Shown: positions 54,626 to 62,834 of the stretch, in pieces | Layout of the letters: each line of letters starts with the position of its first letter | Numbering within the stretch: position 1 is the stretch's first letter | Assembly (NCBI GenBank): GCA_023151255.1 | Contig: JAKLJG010000007.1 | Coordinates: 88,293-152,292, forward strand | DNA from: Cyclobacteriaceae bacterium | GTDB taxonomy: Bacteria > Bacteroidota > Bacteroidia > Cytophagales > Cyclobacteriaceae | Reading direction: 5' to 3' | DNA: 64,000 bases | The notes under the pieces: generated by a model | What the model was told of the DNA's origin: nothing | Database searches by the model: none | The model's input: only the letters and a program-made list of their open reading frames with translations | Position numbers and translations under genes: made by a program

Positions 54626-56542
54626 CTACCTGATAAGAAATTCAATTCTTCTGTTTAGTTGTTTACCCTCCTCGGTAGTGTTAGGCGCTACCGGGCGCGT
54701 ATGGCCATAGCCCTTGGATACAATCCGTACTTCGGGTATTCCTCTGTTAACCAGGTAGTTGTAAACAGCCTGTGCTCTTCGCTCAGATAACTGCTGGTTG
54801 TAGGCCGGGCTACCCGTGTTATCCGTATGGCCACTTATTTCAATAGAAATAGATGGGTTTTCCTGTAAAAACCTCACAGTCTTCTCCAACTCGGTGATTG
54901 ACTTTTCTTTTAAATCGTATTTATCTGTATCAAAAAACAGGTTTTTTAATATGGCATGAGCCCCACTGACGGCTCTGTCCAAAAGAATATTCTGTGTGAT
55001 GGGCTCAAAATCGCTGATTTCGGAATAGTTGAAATTAAGACTCTGAAATAAGTACCCTGTTTTGGTAACATAAAGTGCATAATCGGCACCCTGGGTTAGC
55101 ACCATCAGGTATTCGCCAGTCAGCGAGTCGGATTCAACCACCGATACCCGTTGGTTTTTCTCAATATTATAGAGTTCAATTTTTGCCTTCAGCCGTTGTT
55201 CTGTTTTCCTGTCGGCCACAACCCCCCGCACATAATTGCTTTTTTGTTTAATCTGTTGCGATTCGGGAATATCAATTTCGTAAATCCTACTACTGGCACC
55301 CGCCAGCGTGCTCTCTTCATGGGAATAATAGCCCTTCAGGCCATCAGCGGTGATAAATAAGGAGAACTGATCTTCATGATCGTTGAGCGGCCGGCCTAAA
55401 TTGACCGGGGCAGCCCATGTGTCACCGCTCCGTTCTGAAAAAAAAATATCGTAACCGCCAAAACCGGTGTGCCCGGTAGAAGCAAAATACAATACCTGGT
55501 CGTTAACATGAATAAAGGGCGATATCTCATCACCAGGAGTATTTACCGGTGAGCCCAGGTTACGCGCCCGGGTCCACTGCCCGTTGTCGTCAGAAACCGA
55601 AACCCAGATGTCTCTCCGGCCCTGTCCACCCCTGCGATCAGAAACAAAGTACAAGGTTCGTCCATCGGCTGAAAGTGCCGGCTGGGATTCCCATTCAGTT
55701 GAATTGACATTGGGTCCCAGGTTTTTTGGTACAGTCCATTCGTTGCCGATTTTCACCGTTTCATATAAATCGCAACTGCCGAAACTTTGGCGACCCACAC
55801 AAGATGTAAAGATCAGCTTCCGGCCATCGGCCGAAATGGTACACGTGCCTTCATTCAAGGCTGAGTTTACATTTTTTGACAGCGACTGCGGCTTGCCCCA
55901 CCGCCCGTTGCTTTCCTTGCGGGAAATAACCAGGTCCTCATCGTGTTCAGGCGCATTACCGAGCCTGCGGGTAAATATCAACTCCTGCTGGTCGGCTGTA
56001 AGCACCGGAAAATATTGTAGAGGGAAACAATTTACTGTATCGCTTAGCGGGTGTTGATTATAGTGTGCTTTAAGTGCCAGGTTTTGCTTTGCAAATTCTG
56101 CGTTGCGCAGCCATTGCGAAGCGCGTTCAATTTTCTGCCGATTTTGATTTTCAGCACGTAAAAAATTCTGTAGTGTAACAACCGCGTTATCGTACTGCCC
56201 TGTGTTAAGATAGGCCTCACCCAAATCAAACCAGATTATGCGTTGCTTTTTAATGTCGGTGGTAAGCGAAGCGGCCGTTTCAAAATGTTGTACCGCCATT
56301 GGGTAACGCTTGGTTGACATATACACCAGGCCCAGCCGATAGTACGCCTCCACAAATTTTTTATCGCGGTTTATCGCCTCGTTCAACAAATCGATGGCCT
56401 GCTGATACTGCCCCCTTACCCGGTAATTATCAGCCTGATTGTACAACTCAATGGCTTTTTTGGATTTGGTGCTTAACCCGGATTGAGCGGGCAGCACAAC
56501 AGGAACCAAGCAAACCAACCATAAAACAAACGCACGATTCAT
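54626..56542 (-). CDS. PorE-like TPR / beta-propeller / CRD / OmpA protein
   Basis: The domain order is a signal peptide (to about residue 19), then TPR repeats at about 25-160, a PD40-type propeller at about 180-420 (repeated S-A-D-G-R-x-L-x-F strands such as SADGRKLIFTS and SADGRTLYFVSD), and a carboxypeptidase-regulatory-like domain at about 430-515. A C-terminal OmpA domain at about 530-638 has LFFDTDKYDL, EISGHTDNTGSP and NRRIEFLIR. This is the architecture of PorE, a periplasmic type IX secretion component that binds peptidoglycan. Other Bacteroidota OmpA proteins share it, so I call it PorE-like. The length is 638 residues. It starts eight bases below the pabC-like gene and is the last gene of the lepA-folD-queE-pab run. 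Confidence 0.8.
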   Translation of the reverse strand: MNRAFVLWLVCLVPVVLPAQSGLSTKSKKAIELYNQADNYRVRGQYQQAIDLLNEAINRDKKFVEAYYRLGLVYMSTKRYPMAVQHFETAASLTTDIKKQRIIWFDLGEAYLNTGQYDNAVVTLQNFLRAENQNRQKIERASQWLRNAEFAKQNLALKAHYNQHPLSDTVNCFPLQYFPVLTADQQELIFTRRLGNAPEHDEDLVISRKESNGRWGKPQSLSKNVNSALNEGTCTISADGRKLIFTSCVGRQSFGSCDLYETVKIGNEWTVPKNLGPNVNSTEWESQPALSADGRTLYFVSDRRGGQGRRDIWVSVSDDNGQWTRARNLGSPVNTPGDEISPFIHVNDQVLYFASTGHTGFGGYDIFFSERSGDTWAAPVNLGRPLNDHEDQFSLFITADGLKGYYSHEESTLAGASSRIYEIDIPESQQIKQKSNYVRGVVADRKTEQRLKAKIELYNIEKNQRVSVVESDSLTGEYLMVLTQGADYALYVTKTGYLFQSLNFNYSEISDFEPITQNILLDRAVSGAHAILKNLFFDTDKYDLKEKSITELEKTVRFLQENPSISIEISGHTDNTGSPAYNQQLSERRAQAVYNYLVNRGIPEVRIVSKGYGHTRPVAPNTTEEGKQLNRRIEFLIR

Positions 56543-56550
56543 GACTAAAA

Positions 56551-57150
56551 CTAAAAAAGTATATGCGTTACCGGAAATTCCGGTCCATTAAATCCGACCA
56601 AGGCATTAATCAGTTTTATTTTTTTAAAACGATTTAAATGGCTTAGCATTAGTTCCTCTTCCTGTATTTCTCCGGCATCGAGTAGTACAGCGCGCATAAC
56701 TCCGGGAAGCAACGGCATAGCGGGGGTTATCCACCGGAGTCCGTCATAAAAAACCACATTATTGTATGAGGTATCGGTAACCAACCCGTTTTTTACAATC
56801 AGGATATCGTTAGCCCGGCCTCGTTTATTAAATAGCATATCCAGTTTGCTTCGATCCGCATATTTATAATCATACTTGATCGCATTATCATACATTACTT
56901 TTAACGAGTGAATTGGCATCGCCTTATACGGAATTAATTCATGCTGCCATTCACCATCGGTTGTGTATACCACACGGTATTTATAAATTCCGTTTTGGGG
57001 AACGACTAACTTCTTTATTACTGTTTTAAGGATAACCTGATTTTGGCTTCCTGCAAGTTTCTGCACGGTGTTGTCCATGCGGTGCTGGTGGTACGGCAGG
57101 TGATGAAACACACCGTTCTCTAACCGGATAGACTCAATTAACCGGTACAT
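56551..57150 (-). CDS. pabC: aminotransferase class IV protein (4-amino-4-deoxychorismate lyase-like)
   Basis: I start at the ATG at 57150 (MYRLIESIRLENG), which gives 199 residues and overlaps pabB by 17 bases. The longer frame adds 29 residues that do not fit the fold. Visible fold IV features are YRLIESIRLENG, the loop-region strand RYRVVYTTDG, a lysine in the RSKLDMLF segment (the likely PLP lysine is not certain), and the GLVTDTSYNNVVFYDG glycine-rich segment. A size below 200 residues is short for PabC (about 270). The pairing with pabB supports the role of converting aminodeoxychorismate to p-aminobenzoate for folate synthesis. Confidence 0.78.
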   Translation of the reverse strand: MYRLIESIRLENGVFHHLPYHQHRMDNTVQKLAGSQNQVILKTVIKKLVVPQNGIYKYRVVYTTDGEWQHELIPYKAMPIHSLKVMYDNAIKYDYKYADRSKLDMLFNKRGRANDILIVKNGLVTDTSYNNVVFYDGLRWITPAMPLLPGVMRAVLLDAGEIQEEELMLSHLNRFKKIKLINALVGFNGPEFPVTHILF

Positions 57151-58105
57151 ATATTTTATCAAGCAGTTCCTGATACTCCTTTGCTGCTTCACTCTGCGTG
57201 GTAATGCCCCCTCCGCTGCGATAGTAATATCGACCATCCTGGTGTTCGATAAACCGGATCATAACACCGCTGTCCAGGTTAATACCATCAAAATAACCCA
57301 GAACGCCCGAATAAAATCCCCGATCGCAGCCCTCAGCAGCACGAATAACAGAGCATGTTTTTAATTTCGGGGCGCCACTAACGGAGCCGGCTGGTAAAAG
57401 CTTTACCAACAGGGTGCCCAACTGGCAGTGGAAATCATCCGGCAGCCGGCCGGTTATCTCCGAACTCACCTGCAATAACCTGGCGCGATTTGTTTTGATT
57501 TCTTCCACATAGCGGAAACGCGTTACCTCTACTGCTGTCGCCACCTGGCTCAGATCGTTGCGTATCAGATCAACAATGGTAACGTGCTCAGCTTTTTCTT
57601 TTGGATCATTTAGAATCTGGTCGGTCGCATAAGGAACCGAGGCATCAATCGTGCCCTTCATGGGGTATGCATAAATTTTATTGCCCCGAATCTGCACAAA
57701 CGTTTCTGGCGAAAAAACAATAAACTCATTTTGGTACCAGCACTTGTATCGGGCCTGAGCCCTGTTAAAAATTTCCTGCAGGGAGCAATTCAATCCAACC
57801 GGAGTTTTTACGGTAAGATTCAGCAAAAAGGAATCGCCATAACCGAGGTGATGCTGTACCCGCTTAAAACGGGTTTCGTATTCCTGAAAAGAAATTGGAA
57901 ACAGTTGTAAATCAACCGAACCTGACGGCCTCGTCAATATCGGGCTATTTGAGAAACCATTAATGGAATATTGCAATACGTTAGGATCAACCTCATCCAG
58001 CCGGAAAGCCAGGGGTTGGTTTAATTCAAAATCAGTAAGAAAGAAAAAAGGCGTGCGCGAAGCGCCCCACGTATTTAATGCCGTAACAAATTGCTCCAGG
58101 TTCAA
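57134..58105 (-). CDS. pabB: aminodeoxychorismate synthase component I
   Basis: The enzyme aminates chorismate for p-aminobenzoate. The chorismate-binding domain shows FSPETFVQIRGNKIYAYPMKGT, where the lysine of PxKGT marks PabB rather than anthranilate synthase (PIAGT). DLIRNDLSQVA and GSVSGAPKLKTCSVIR are also present, and the protein ends YQELLDKIYVPVN. At 323 residues it is a short version that lacks most of the usual N-terminal extension. The first usable codon is TTG at 58105, three bases after queE. PabA, the glutaminase partner, is not in the window. The pabC-like start lies inside its last codons. Confidence 0.9.
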   Translation of the reverse strand: MNLEQFVTALNTWGASRTPFFFLTDFELNQPLAFRLDEVDPNVLQYSINGFSNSPILTRPSGSVDLQLFPISFQEYETRFKRVQHHLGYGDSFLLNLTVKTPVGLNCSLQEIFNRAQARYKCWYQNEFIVFSPETFVQIRGNKIYAYPMKGTIDASVPYATDQILNDPKEKAEHVTIVDLIRNDLSQVATAVEVTRFRYVEEIKTNRARLLQVSSEITGRLPDDFHCQLGTLLVKLLPAGSVSGAPKLKTCSVIRAAEGCDRGFYSGVLGYFDGINLDSGVMIRFIEHQDGRYYYRSGGGITTQSEAAKEYQELLDKIYVPVN

Positions 58106-58108
58106 CGT

Positions 58109-58726
58109 TCAGGGAATATTCATGTACTTATGCACCTGCAGTGAAATGCGCCATTGCGGATTGGTTTTACAATAATCAATGAGCAGCGGCAACATCTCCT
58201 TTTCTTTCGACCACTCCGGCTGCAGAAAAAGTTTGCATTGCCTGTTTACCTTAGCTGCATGCTCTTCGGCCCAGGCCAGGTCGCTCTTATTATATACAAT
58301 GATTTTAAGCTCATCAGCTTTCGCATAAACTGAGCTATCAGGGTATTTAAATTTTTTTGGGGAGAAACAAATCCAATCCCAATCACCGGTTAGCGGGTAC
58401 GCCCCACTGGTTTCGATGTGCGTTCGCATACCGGCTTTATGCAAAGCTTCAGTTAACGGTATAAGATCATACATAGCGGGTTCTCCTCCGGTGACCACCG
58501 CCATCGGGGCCGAAGAAGATTGTGCACGGGCCACGATTGTATCAACATGTACCAGCGGATGAGCCGAAGCATCCCACGATTCCTTAACATCGCACCATAC
58601 ACACCCTACATCACAGCCACCCAGCCGGATAAAATAGGCAGCACATCCCTGGTAAAATCCTTCACCTTGAATAGTGTAGAAGTCTTCCATAAGTGGTAGT
58701 GCAATAGTTGATACAGGGGCAGCCAT
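58109..58726 (-). CDS. queE: 7-carboxy-7-deazaguanine synthase (QueE)
   Basis: A radical SAM enzyme that forms the 7-deazaguanine ring from 6-carboxytetrahydropterin, the QueD product. The cluster motif is C-x3-C-x2-C at Cys38, Cys42 and Cys45 (GGCDVGCVWCD). TIQGEGFYQG binds SAM and substrate, and VVTGGEPAM is the GGE-type motif. A normal length of 205 residues. It lies 32 bases below folD and three bases above pabB on the same strand. Its partner queD is about 10 kb away in another transcript. Confidence 0.94.
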   Translation of the reverse strand: MAAPVSTIALPLMEDFYTIQGEGFYQGCAAYFIRLGGCDVGCVWCDVKESWDASAHPLVHVDTIVARAQSSSAPMAVVTGGEPAMYDLIPLTEALHKAGMRTHIETSGAYPLTGDWDWICFSPKKFKYPDSSVYAKADELKIIVYNKSDLAWAEEHAAKVNRQCKLFLQPEWSKEKEMLPLLIDYCKTNPQWRISLQVHKYMNIP

Positions 58727-58758
58727 AACCAGAGTTAATTCAAGTACCCTGAACCTGC

Positions 58759-59646
58759 TTATGCATTGCGAAGTTCAGTAGCCCGCAAGGTATTTAGCAG
58801 CAGCGAAGCAATGGTCATCGGGCCAACACCGCCCGGAACAGGTGTAATCATAGCACATTTAGGGGCAACATTCTTAAAATCCACATCGCCTTTTATGGCA
58901 TAGCCGTTTTTATACTGCGGTCCTTCAACGCGTGTAGTGCCCACATCAATCACCACAGCCCCTTCTTTAACCATATCTGCCGTAATCAAGCCGGGTTTGC
59001 CCACCGCCACAATTAAGATATCGGCACGCCTGGTGAAATCGGCCAGTCCTTTGGTGTACTTGTGGCATAGGGTTACAGTAGCCCGGCCGTGTTCCGCCAG
59101 CATCATGCTCAGGGGCGCCCCCACAAGCCGGCTTGCGCCAACAACTACGCAGTGCTTTCCTTCGGTTTCAACCCGATAGCGCTTAAGCAACTCCATCACA
59201 CCAAAAGGAGTAGCCGGCAGCAGCAATGGATTTTTTGATACAATGCTCCCGAAATTGCGATTGGTAAAACCATCAACATCTTTATCGGGTTTAATGTGTT
59301 CGGTAATTTTTTCAACCGATATGTGAGGAGGCAACGGAAGTTGTACAATAAACCCATCCACATCCGGATCTTTATTAACCTGATCGATATGCTTCAGTAA
59401 TTTATCTTCACTGATGGTGTCGGCAAAGCGCATCATGGTGTAATGAAAGCCAACTTCTTTACACGCTTTTACTTTATGATCAACATACGTTTGGCTGGCC
59501 CCGTCATCGCCCACCAAAATGATAGCCAGGTGCGGAATTTTGCCGCCCGTTTTTTTGATTTCGTTTACACGCTGAATGATCTCTCCCTTAATCTCAGCAG
59601 CGACCTTTCGTCCGTCAATCAGCGTGTAAGTTGATGTTTCTGTCAT
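58759..59646 (-). CDS. folD: methylenetetrahydrofolate dehydrogenase/cyclohydrolase
   Basis: FolD interconverts 5,10-methylene- and 10-formyltetrahydrofolate with NADP. Signatures are GASQTYVDHKVKACKEVG, with the catalytic Lys58, QLPLPPHIS, the NADP-binding VVGASRLVGAPLSMML and the closing PGGVGPMTIASLL. The length is 295 residues. The stop of the tiny basic ORF upstream lies one base before its ATG, so translation is coupled or nearly so. The supply of 10-formyltetrahydrofolate links it to fmt (13730) and the folA gene (14664). Confidence 0.96.
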   Translation of the reverse strand: MTETSTYTLIDGRKVAAEIKGEIIQRVNEIKKTGGKIPHLAIILVGDDGASQTYVDHKVKACKEVGFHYTMMRFADTISEDKLLKHIDQVNKDPDVDGFIVQLPLPPHISVEKITEHIKPDKDVDGFTNRNFGSIVSKNPLLLPATPFGVMELLKRYRVETEGKHCVVVGASRLVGAPLSMMLAEHGRATVTLCHKYTKGLADFTRRADILIVAVGKPGLITADMVKEGAVVIDVGTTRVEGPQYKNGYAIKGDVDFKNVAPKCAMITPVPGGVGPMTIASLLLNTLRATELRNA

Positions 59647-59647
59647 T

Positions 59648-59839
59648 TTATGCTTTTCGTTTAAGCCTCCTGGTTTCTACCCACAGTTCGATAAACTCAC
59701 CTGCAATTTTTCTATGGAGGGCTTTGATTTTGAGTAATTCGATTTTCTTTTTTGAAAGTTTGGCTTCCAAACGATTTACCTGTTCACTCCATTTGTTTTG
59801 AGTTCCTGACCTCCCCTGCCTTGATTTAGTTTTTGCCAT
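59648..59839 (-). CDS. tiny basic coiled-coil protein (63 aa)
   Basis: I do not recognise this protein. It begins MAKTKSRQGRSGTQNKW and is very rich in lysine and arginine, with a leucine/isoleucine heptad pattern from about residue 20 (VNRLEAKLSKKKIELLKIKAL). A predicted nucleic-acid-binding or ribosome-binding helix is possible but unproven. Its ATG overlaps the stop of a second tiny ORF upstream and its stop lies one base before the folD ATG, so both ends are packed against neighbours as in a real operon gene. The lepA and folD partners are both housekeeping. Confidence 0.6.
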   Translation of the reverse strand: MAKTKSRQGRSGTQNKWSEQVNRLEAKLSKKKIELLKIKALHRKIAGEFIELWVETRRLKRKA

Positions 59840-59963
59840 TCTTGATTTGACTAAGGAAATAACGGATCAGTTGAGCTTGCATCCGGATAAACTCACGTTG
59901 GTTTTTAATGGACTGCTCTAATTTTCTGTTGAATGATTCCAGGTTTTTATCAAGTCTTTCCAC
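59826..59963 (-). CDS. tiny coiled-coil ORF (45 aa) directly after lepA
   Basis: A frame with a GTG start at 59963 gives a 45-residue helical peptide with LDKNLESFNRKLEQSIKNQ and a glutamine-rich second half. The GTG is preceded by CGCAGG, a modest ribosome-binding-like sequence. The stop overlaps the ATG of the 63-residue ORF by 14 bases. It sits in the same reading frame as lepA with only the lepA stop and three codons between, so readthrough would fuse them. The evidence is coupling geometry and a heptad pattern only; it may not be expressed. Confidence 0.4.
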   Translation of the reverse strand: MERLDKNLESFNRKLEQSIKNQREFIRMQAQLIRYFLSQIKNGKN

Positions 59964-59972
59964 CCTGCGAAG

Positions 59973-61757
59973 TTAATCAATCTTCAGCACAGCCATAAAG
60001 GCCTCCTGGGGTATTTCCACATTGCCTACCTGGCGCATGCGCTTCTTTCCTTTCTTCTGCTTTTCCAGCAGCTTACGCTTCCGTGTGATGTCTCCGCCAT
60101 AACATTTCGCCAACACGTTTTTGCGAAGCGCCTTAACCGTTTCTCGTGCAACAATTTTCTGCCCGATGGCTGCCTGAATGGCAATCTCAAACATCTGGCG
60201 CGGCAGCAATTCGCGCAGTTTTTCGCAGAGTTTTTTGCCCCATTCGTACGCCTTACTCCGGTGCACAATGGCCGAAAGGGCATCCACCTTCTCTCCGTTT
60301 AACTGGATGTCCAGTTTTACCATATCGGATTCGCGGAAACCAATCAGGTGGTAATCAAGTGAAGCATATCCTTTCGAAATCGTTTTTAGCTTATCAAAGA
60401 AATCAAAAACAATTTCAGCCAGCGGCATTTCAAACGTCATTTCTACCCGGTCGGTAGTGAGGTACGACTGGTTTTTGATCACCCCGCGCTTATCCATGCA
60501 CAGCTTAATAATGGGCCCGATAAACTCGGCTTTAGTAATAATCTGTGCTTTGATGTAGGGTTCTTCAATGTGGTCAACCGTATTGGGCTCCGGCATTTCC
60601 GAAGGTGCGTTGATTTCGTACATTGAACCATCGGTTTTAATGGCACGGAATTGCACAGAAGGCACTGTGGTAATTACCGTCATGCCAAACTCACGTTCCA
60701 GGCGCTCCTGGATAATTTCCATGTGTAACATGCCGAGAAAGCCGCACCGAAAACCAAAACCCAGGGCAGCAGAGGTTTCCGGTTCCCATACCAGCGAAGC
60801 ATCATTCAACTGAAGTTTTTCCATAGAAGCCCGCAATTCTTCAAACTCAGTGGTATCCACCGGATAGATGCCTGCAAACACCATGGGCTTCACATTTTCA
60901 AAACCTTTTACAGCTTCGCCAGGGCGGTCGGCATGAGTAATGGTATCCCCCACATGTACTTCACTGGCCACTTTAATACCTGAAATAAGATAGCCTACAT
61001 TACCGGCATGAATGTGATGAAGCGGATGTTTCTCCAGTTTCAATACGCCTATTTCATCAGCCGTGTACTCCTTTCCTGTACTGACAAACTTTACTTTATC
61101 TCCTTTTTTAATGGATCCATTAAAAACACGGAAATAAACTTCAATGCCACGAAACGAGTTAAACACCGAATCGAAAATCATAGCCTGCAGCGGAGCGTTT
61201 GGATCACCCTTCGGAGGTTTTATGCGTTCAACAACAGCTCGCAGGATATCGTCAATACCAATGCCCTCTTTGGCGCTGGCGCGAATCACATCCTCAGGTT
61301 TACAGCCAATCAGGTCAACAATCTCATCGGTTACCTCTTCGGGCATGGCATGCGGAAGATCAATTTTATTGAGTACGGGTATAATTTCCAGGTCGTGCTC
61401 CAACGCCAGGTAAAGATTGGAGATGGTTTGGGCTTCAATGCCTTGACTGGCATCTACAATGAGCAGTGCCCCTTCGCAGGCTGCAATTGAACGCGAAACC
61501 TCATACGAAAAATCCACATGGCCCGGGGTATCAATCAGGTTAAGGATGTAATCCTTACCCTCCAGCTTGTAATTCATCTGGATGGCATGGGCTTTTATGG
61601 TGATGCCCTTTTCACGTTCCAGGTCCATATTATCAAGCACCTGGTCTTGCATTTGCCGATCAGTCAGGGTTCCGGTAGCTTCTAACAGCCTGTCGGCCAG
61701 CGTACTTTTACCGTGGTCAATGTGGGCAATAATGCAAAAATTGCGGATGTTCTCCAT
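59973..61757 (-). CDS. lepA: elongation factor 4 (LepA), ribosomal back-translocase
   Basis: A translational GTPase of 594 residues. The P-loop AHIDHGKST is at 11-19, then [18 protein letters not shown] and NKIDLP for the G domain. The unique LepA C-terminal domain follows with [11 protein letters not shown] and ends [23 protein letters not shown]. The start is the ATG at 61757 (MENIRNFC). The longer frame adds 25 residues without homology and would run through the promoter. LepA assists ribosomes under stress. It is the first gene of a long minus-strand run that ends with the PorE-like gene. Confidence 0.96.
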   Translation of the reverse strand: MENIRNFCIIAHIDHGKSTLADRLLEATGTLTDRQMQDQVLDNMDLEREKGITIKAHAIQMNYKLEGKDYILNLIDTPGHVDFSYEVSRSIAACEGALLIVDASQGIEAQTISNLYLALEHDLEIIPVLNKIDLPHAMPEEVTDEIVDLIGCKPEDVIRASAKEGIGIDDILRAVVERIKPPKGDPNAPLQAMIFDSVFNSFRGIEVYFRVFNGSIKKGDKVKFVSTGKEYTADEIGVLKLEKHPLHHIHAGNVGYLISGIKVASEVHVGDTITHADRPGEAVKGFENVKPMVFAGIYPVDTTEFEELRASMEKLQLNDASLVWEPETSAALGFGFRCGFLGMLHMEIIQERLEREFGMTVITTVPSVQFRAIKTDGSMYEINAPSEMPEPNTVDHIEEPYIKAQIITKAEFIGPIIKLCMDKRGVIKNQSYLTTDRVEMTFEMPLAEIVFDFFDKLKTISKGYASLDYHLIGFRESDMVKLDIQLNGEKVDALSAIVHRSKAYEWGKKLCEKLRELLPRQMFEIAIQAAIGQKIVARETVKALRKNVLAKCYGGDITRKRKLLEKQKKGKKRMRQVGNVEIPQEAFMAVLKID

Positions 61758-61788
61758 ACCCGTCAGTTCCTCAAAAAATTTTGAGCCA

Positions 61789-61796
61789 CAAAAGTA
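61789..61796 (-). promoter_or_regulatory. candidate -7 element of lepA (TACTTTTG)
   Basis: A perfect TAnnTTTG match on the minus strand lies 31 bases before the lepA ATG, just beyond the RES-toxin stop at 61822. A TTG occurs 17 bases further up. Confidence 0.55.
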
Positions 61797-61821
61797 CGAT
61801 AAATGGCCAAAATCAACCCAT

Positions 61822-62277
61822 CTATCGAACAATGCGCTGGTCGAGTTTTAGCGGATAAACTTTCCAGACAATCTTCCGAAAGTCGGCAGCAAGCGGATTG
61901 ATTACGTAATTAACCGATGTACGATCGACCACCGAAGGAACTGCAAAGCTAACAACACCTTTTGCCAGCAATTCATCGCCATAGCGTTGCGAGGCCTTGC
62001 CGGCAGGCAGACTATCCCAGCCCGTGGGCAAGCGGTTGAGTTCCGGAAAGAAAATAAGGTTTTCCGGCATAGTAAACTCCTGAACCGAATACACCACGTA
62101 ACGTTCAGCGGCAAAAAGTTCCGGATCTACGGTTAGTCGCTCCAGTAATCCCGATGCAACAGAATTGCTCGCATAGAGTGCCGGAATGCCTGCGGAATTC
62201 CAGCGGCCGCCAAACCGTTTGGCGCCTTCACCACTACCATCGCAAAACATGGTTCGCGCAATGCGGTACGCCTTCAT
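61822..62277 (-). CDS. RES-domain toxin
   Basis: RES toxins degrade NAD+ and belong to toxin-antitoxin systems. The 151-residue protein has the arginine-glutamate-serine core: [33 protein letters not shown] (an Arg/Glu-rich binding turn) and LLERLTVDP, with [17 protein letters not shown] near the C-terminus. The length is typical. It overlaps the antitoxin gene by four bases, downstream, as expected of a RES/Xre pair. The stop lies within 25 bases of the lepA -7 element, so the operon is self-contained. Confidence 0.93.
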   Translation of the reverse strand: MKAYRIARTMFCDGSGEGAKRFGGRWNSAGIPALYASNSVASGLLERLTVDPELFAAERYVVYSVQEFTMPENLIFFPELNRLPTGWDSLPAGKASQRYGDELLAKGVVSFAVPSVVDRTSVNYVINPLAADFRKIVWKVYPLKLDQRIVR

Positions 62278-62756
62278 ACGGCAACCCCATGTTGCAGCCG
62301 CATGATTTCAGTTTTCAGTAAGCCTATACCCTCCGATACATCAATTAAATCAAGCGGGCGGATATTACCCAAGCTGAATAACGGCCGGTCCATCCACCTG
62401 CGAAAACCTTCTAAACCAAAGTATTCAATACCCACAGCATAAAGTTCGGCCAGTGCATACATTTTCTCTGACTGCACAGAATCAAAAACGTCAGTTCGCT
62501 GAATGGTTTTAGATGAAACTGCCAACGCGGAGGCCAGTGTTTCGTTGTCAAGCCCGGTAACTACTTTTAAGCGATCAAAAACATCTTTTTTAAAACCAGT
62601 CCGGAAGGTATGAATACGATTGAGCGGTTCGGTTACCCTGAGCGGCTCAACTCCCAAAACGGAAAATACAGTAACCGGTTCGTTGGCGTTATAGGCAAAA
62701 GCCGGTTCACTAACCGATGAAAAATGCCTTTTTTTGGAGTATTTTTTAGGTTTCAT
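62274..62756 (-). CDS. Xre/MbcA/ParS-type antitoxin (DUF2384)
   Basis: The 160-residue partner of the RES toxin. Helix-turn-helix-like residues around GLDNETLASALAVSSKTIQR (about 69-88) would bind DNA. The C-terminal segment (EKMYALAELYAVGIEYFGLEGFRRWMDRPLFSLGNIRPLDLIDVSEGIGLL) is the toxin-binding DUF2384 domain, with the GN-x-P-LDL signature. The N-terminal 40 residues are basic and probably flexible. It should neutralise the toxin and repress its own operon through the palindrome three bases upstream. The start is ATG at 62756. Confidence 0.93.
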   Translation of the reverse strand: MKPKKYSKKRHFSSVSEPAFAYNANEPVTVFSVLGVEPLRVTEPLNRIHTFRTGFKKDVFDRLKVVTGLDNETLASALAVSSKTIQRTDVFDSVQSEKMYALAELYAVGIEYFGLEGFRRWMDRPLFSLGNIRPLDLIDVSEGIGLLKTEIMRLQHGVAV

Positions 62757-62758
62757 TG

Positions 62759-62788
62759 TACATTAGTGGATATTTGTCCACTAATGTA
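62759..62788. promoter_or_regulatory. operator palindrome of the RES/Xre operon
   Basis: Twelve-base perfect arms TACATTAGTGGA (62759-62770) and TCCACTAATGTA (62777-62788) surround the six-base TATTTG. The site starts three bases upstream of the antitoxin ATG. On the minus strand its first arm contains TACATTAG, close to the -7 consensus TAnnTTTG, so the repressor could block the promoter directly. A direct repeat GGACAAAT recurs 22 bases upstream. Confidence 0.8.
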
Positions 62789-62834
62789 ACGTAATTTGTC
62801 CTACACCGATTCAAAAAAAACAAAATTTATTTTT

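Noticed and set aside
61757..61832. Longer lepA start at 61832
   Set aside because: The added 25 residues are not conserved in LepA and the region contains the likely promoter element.
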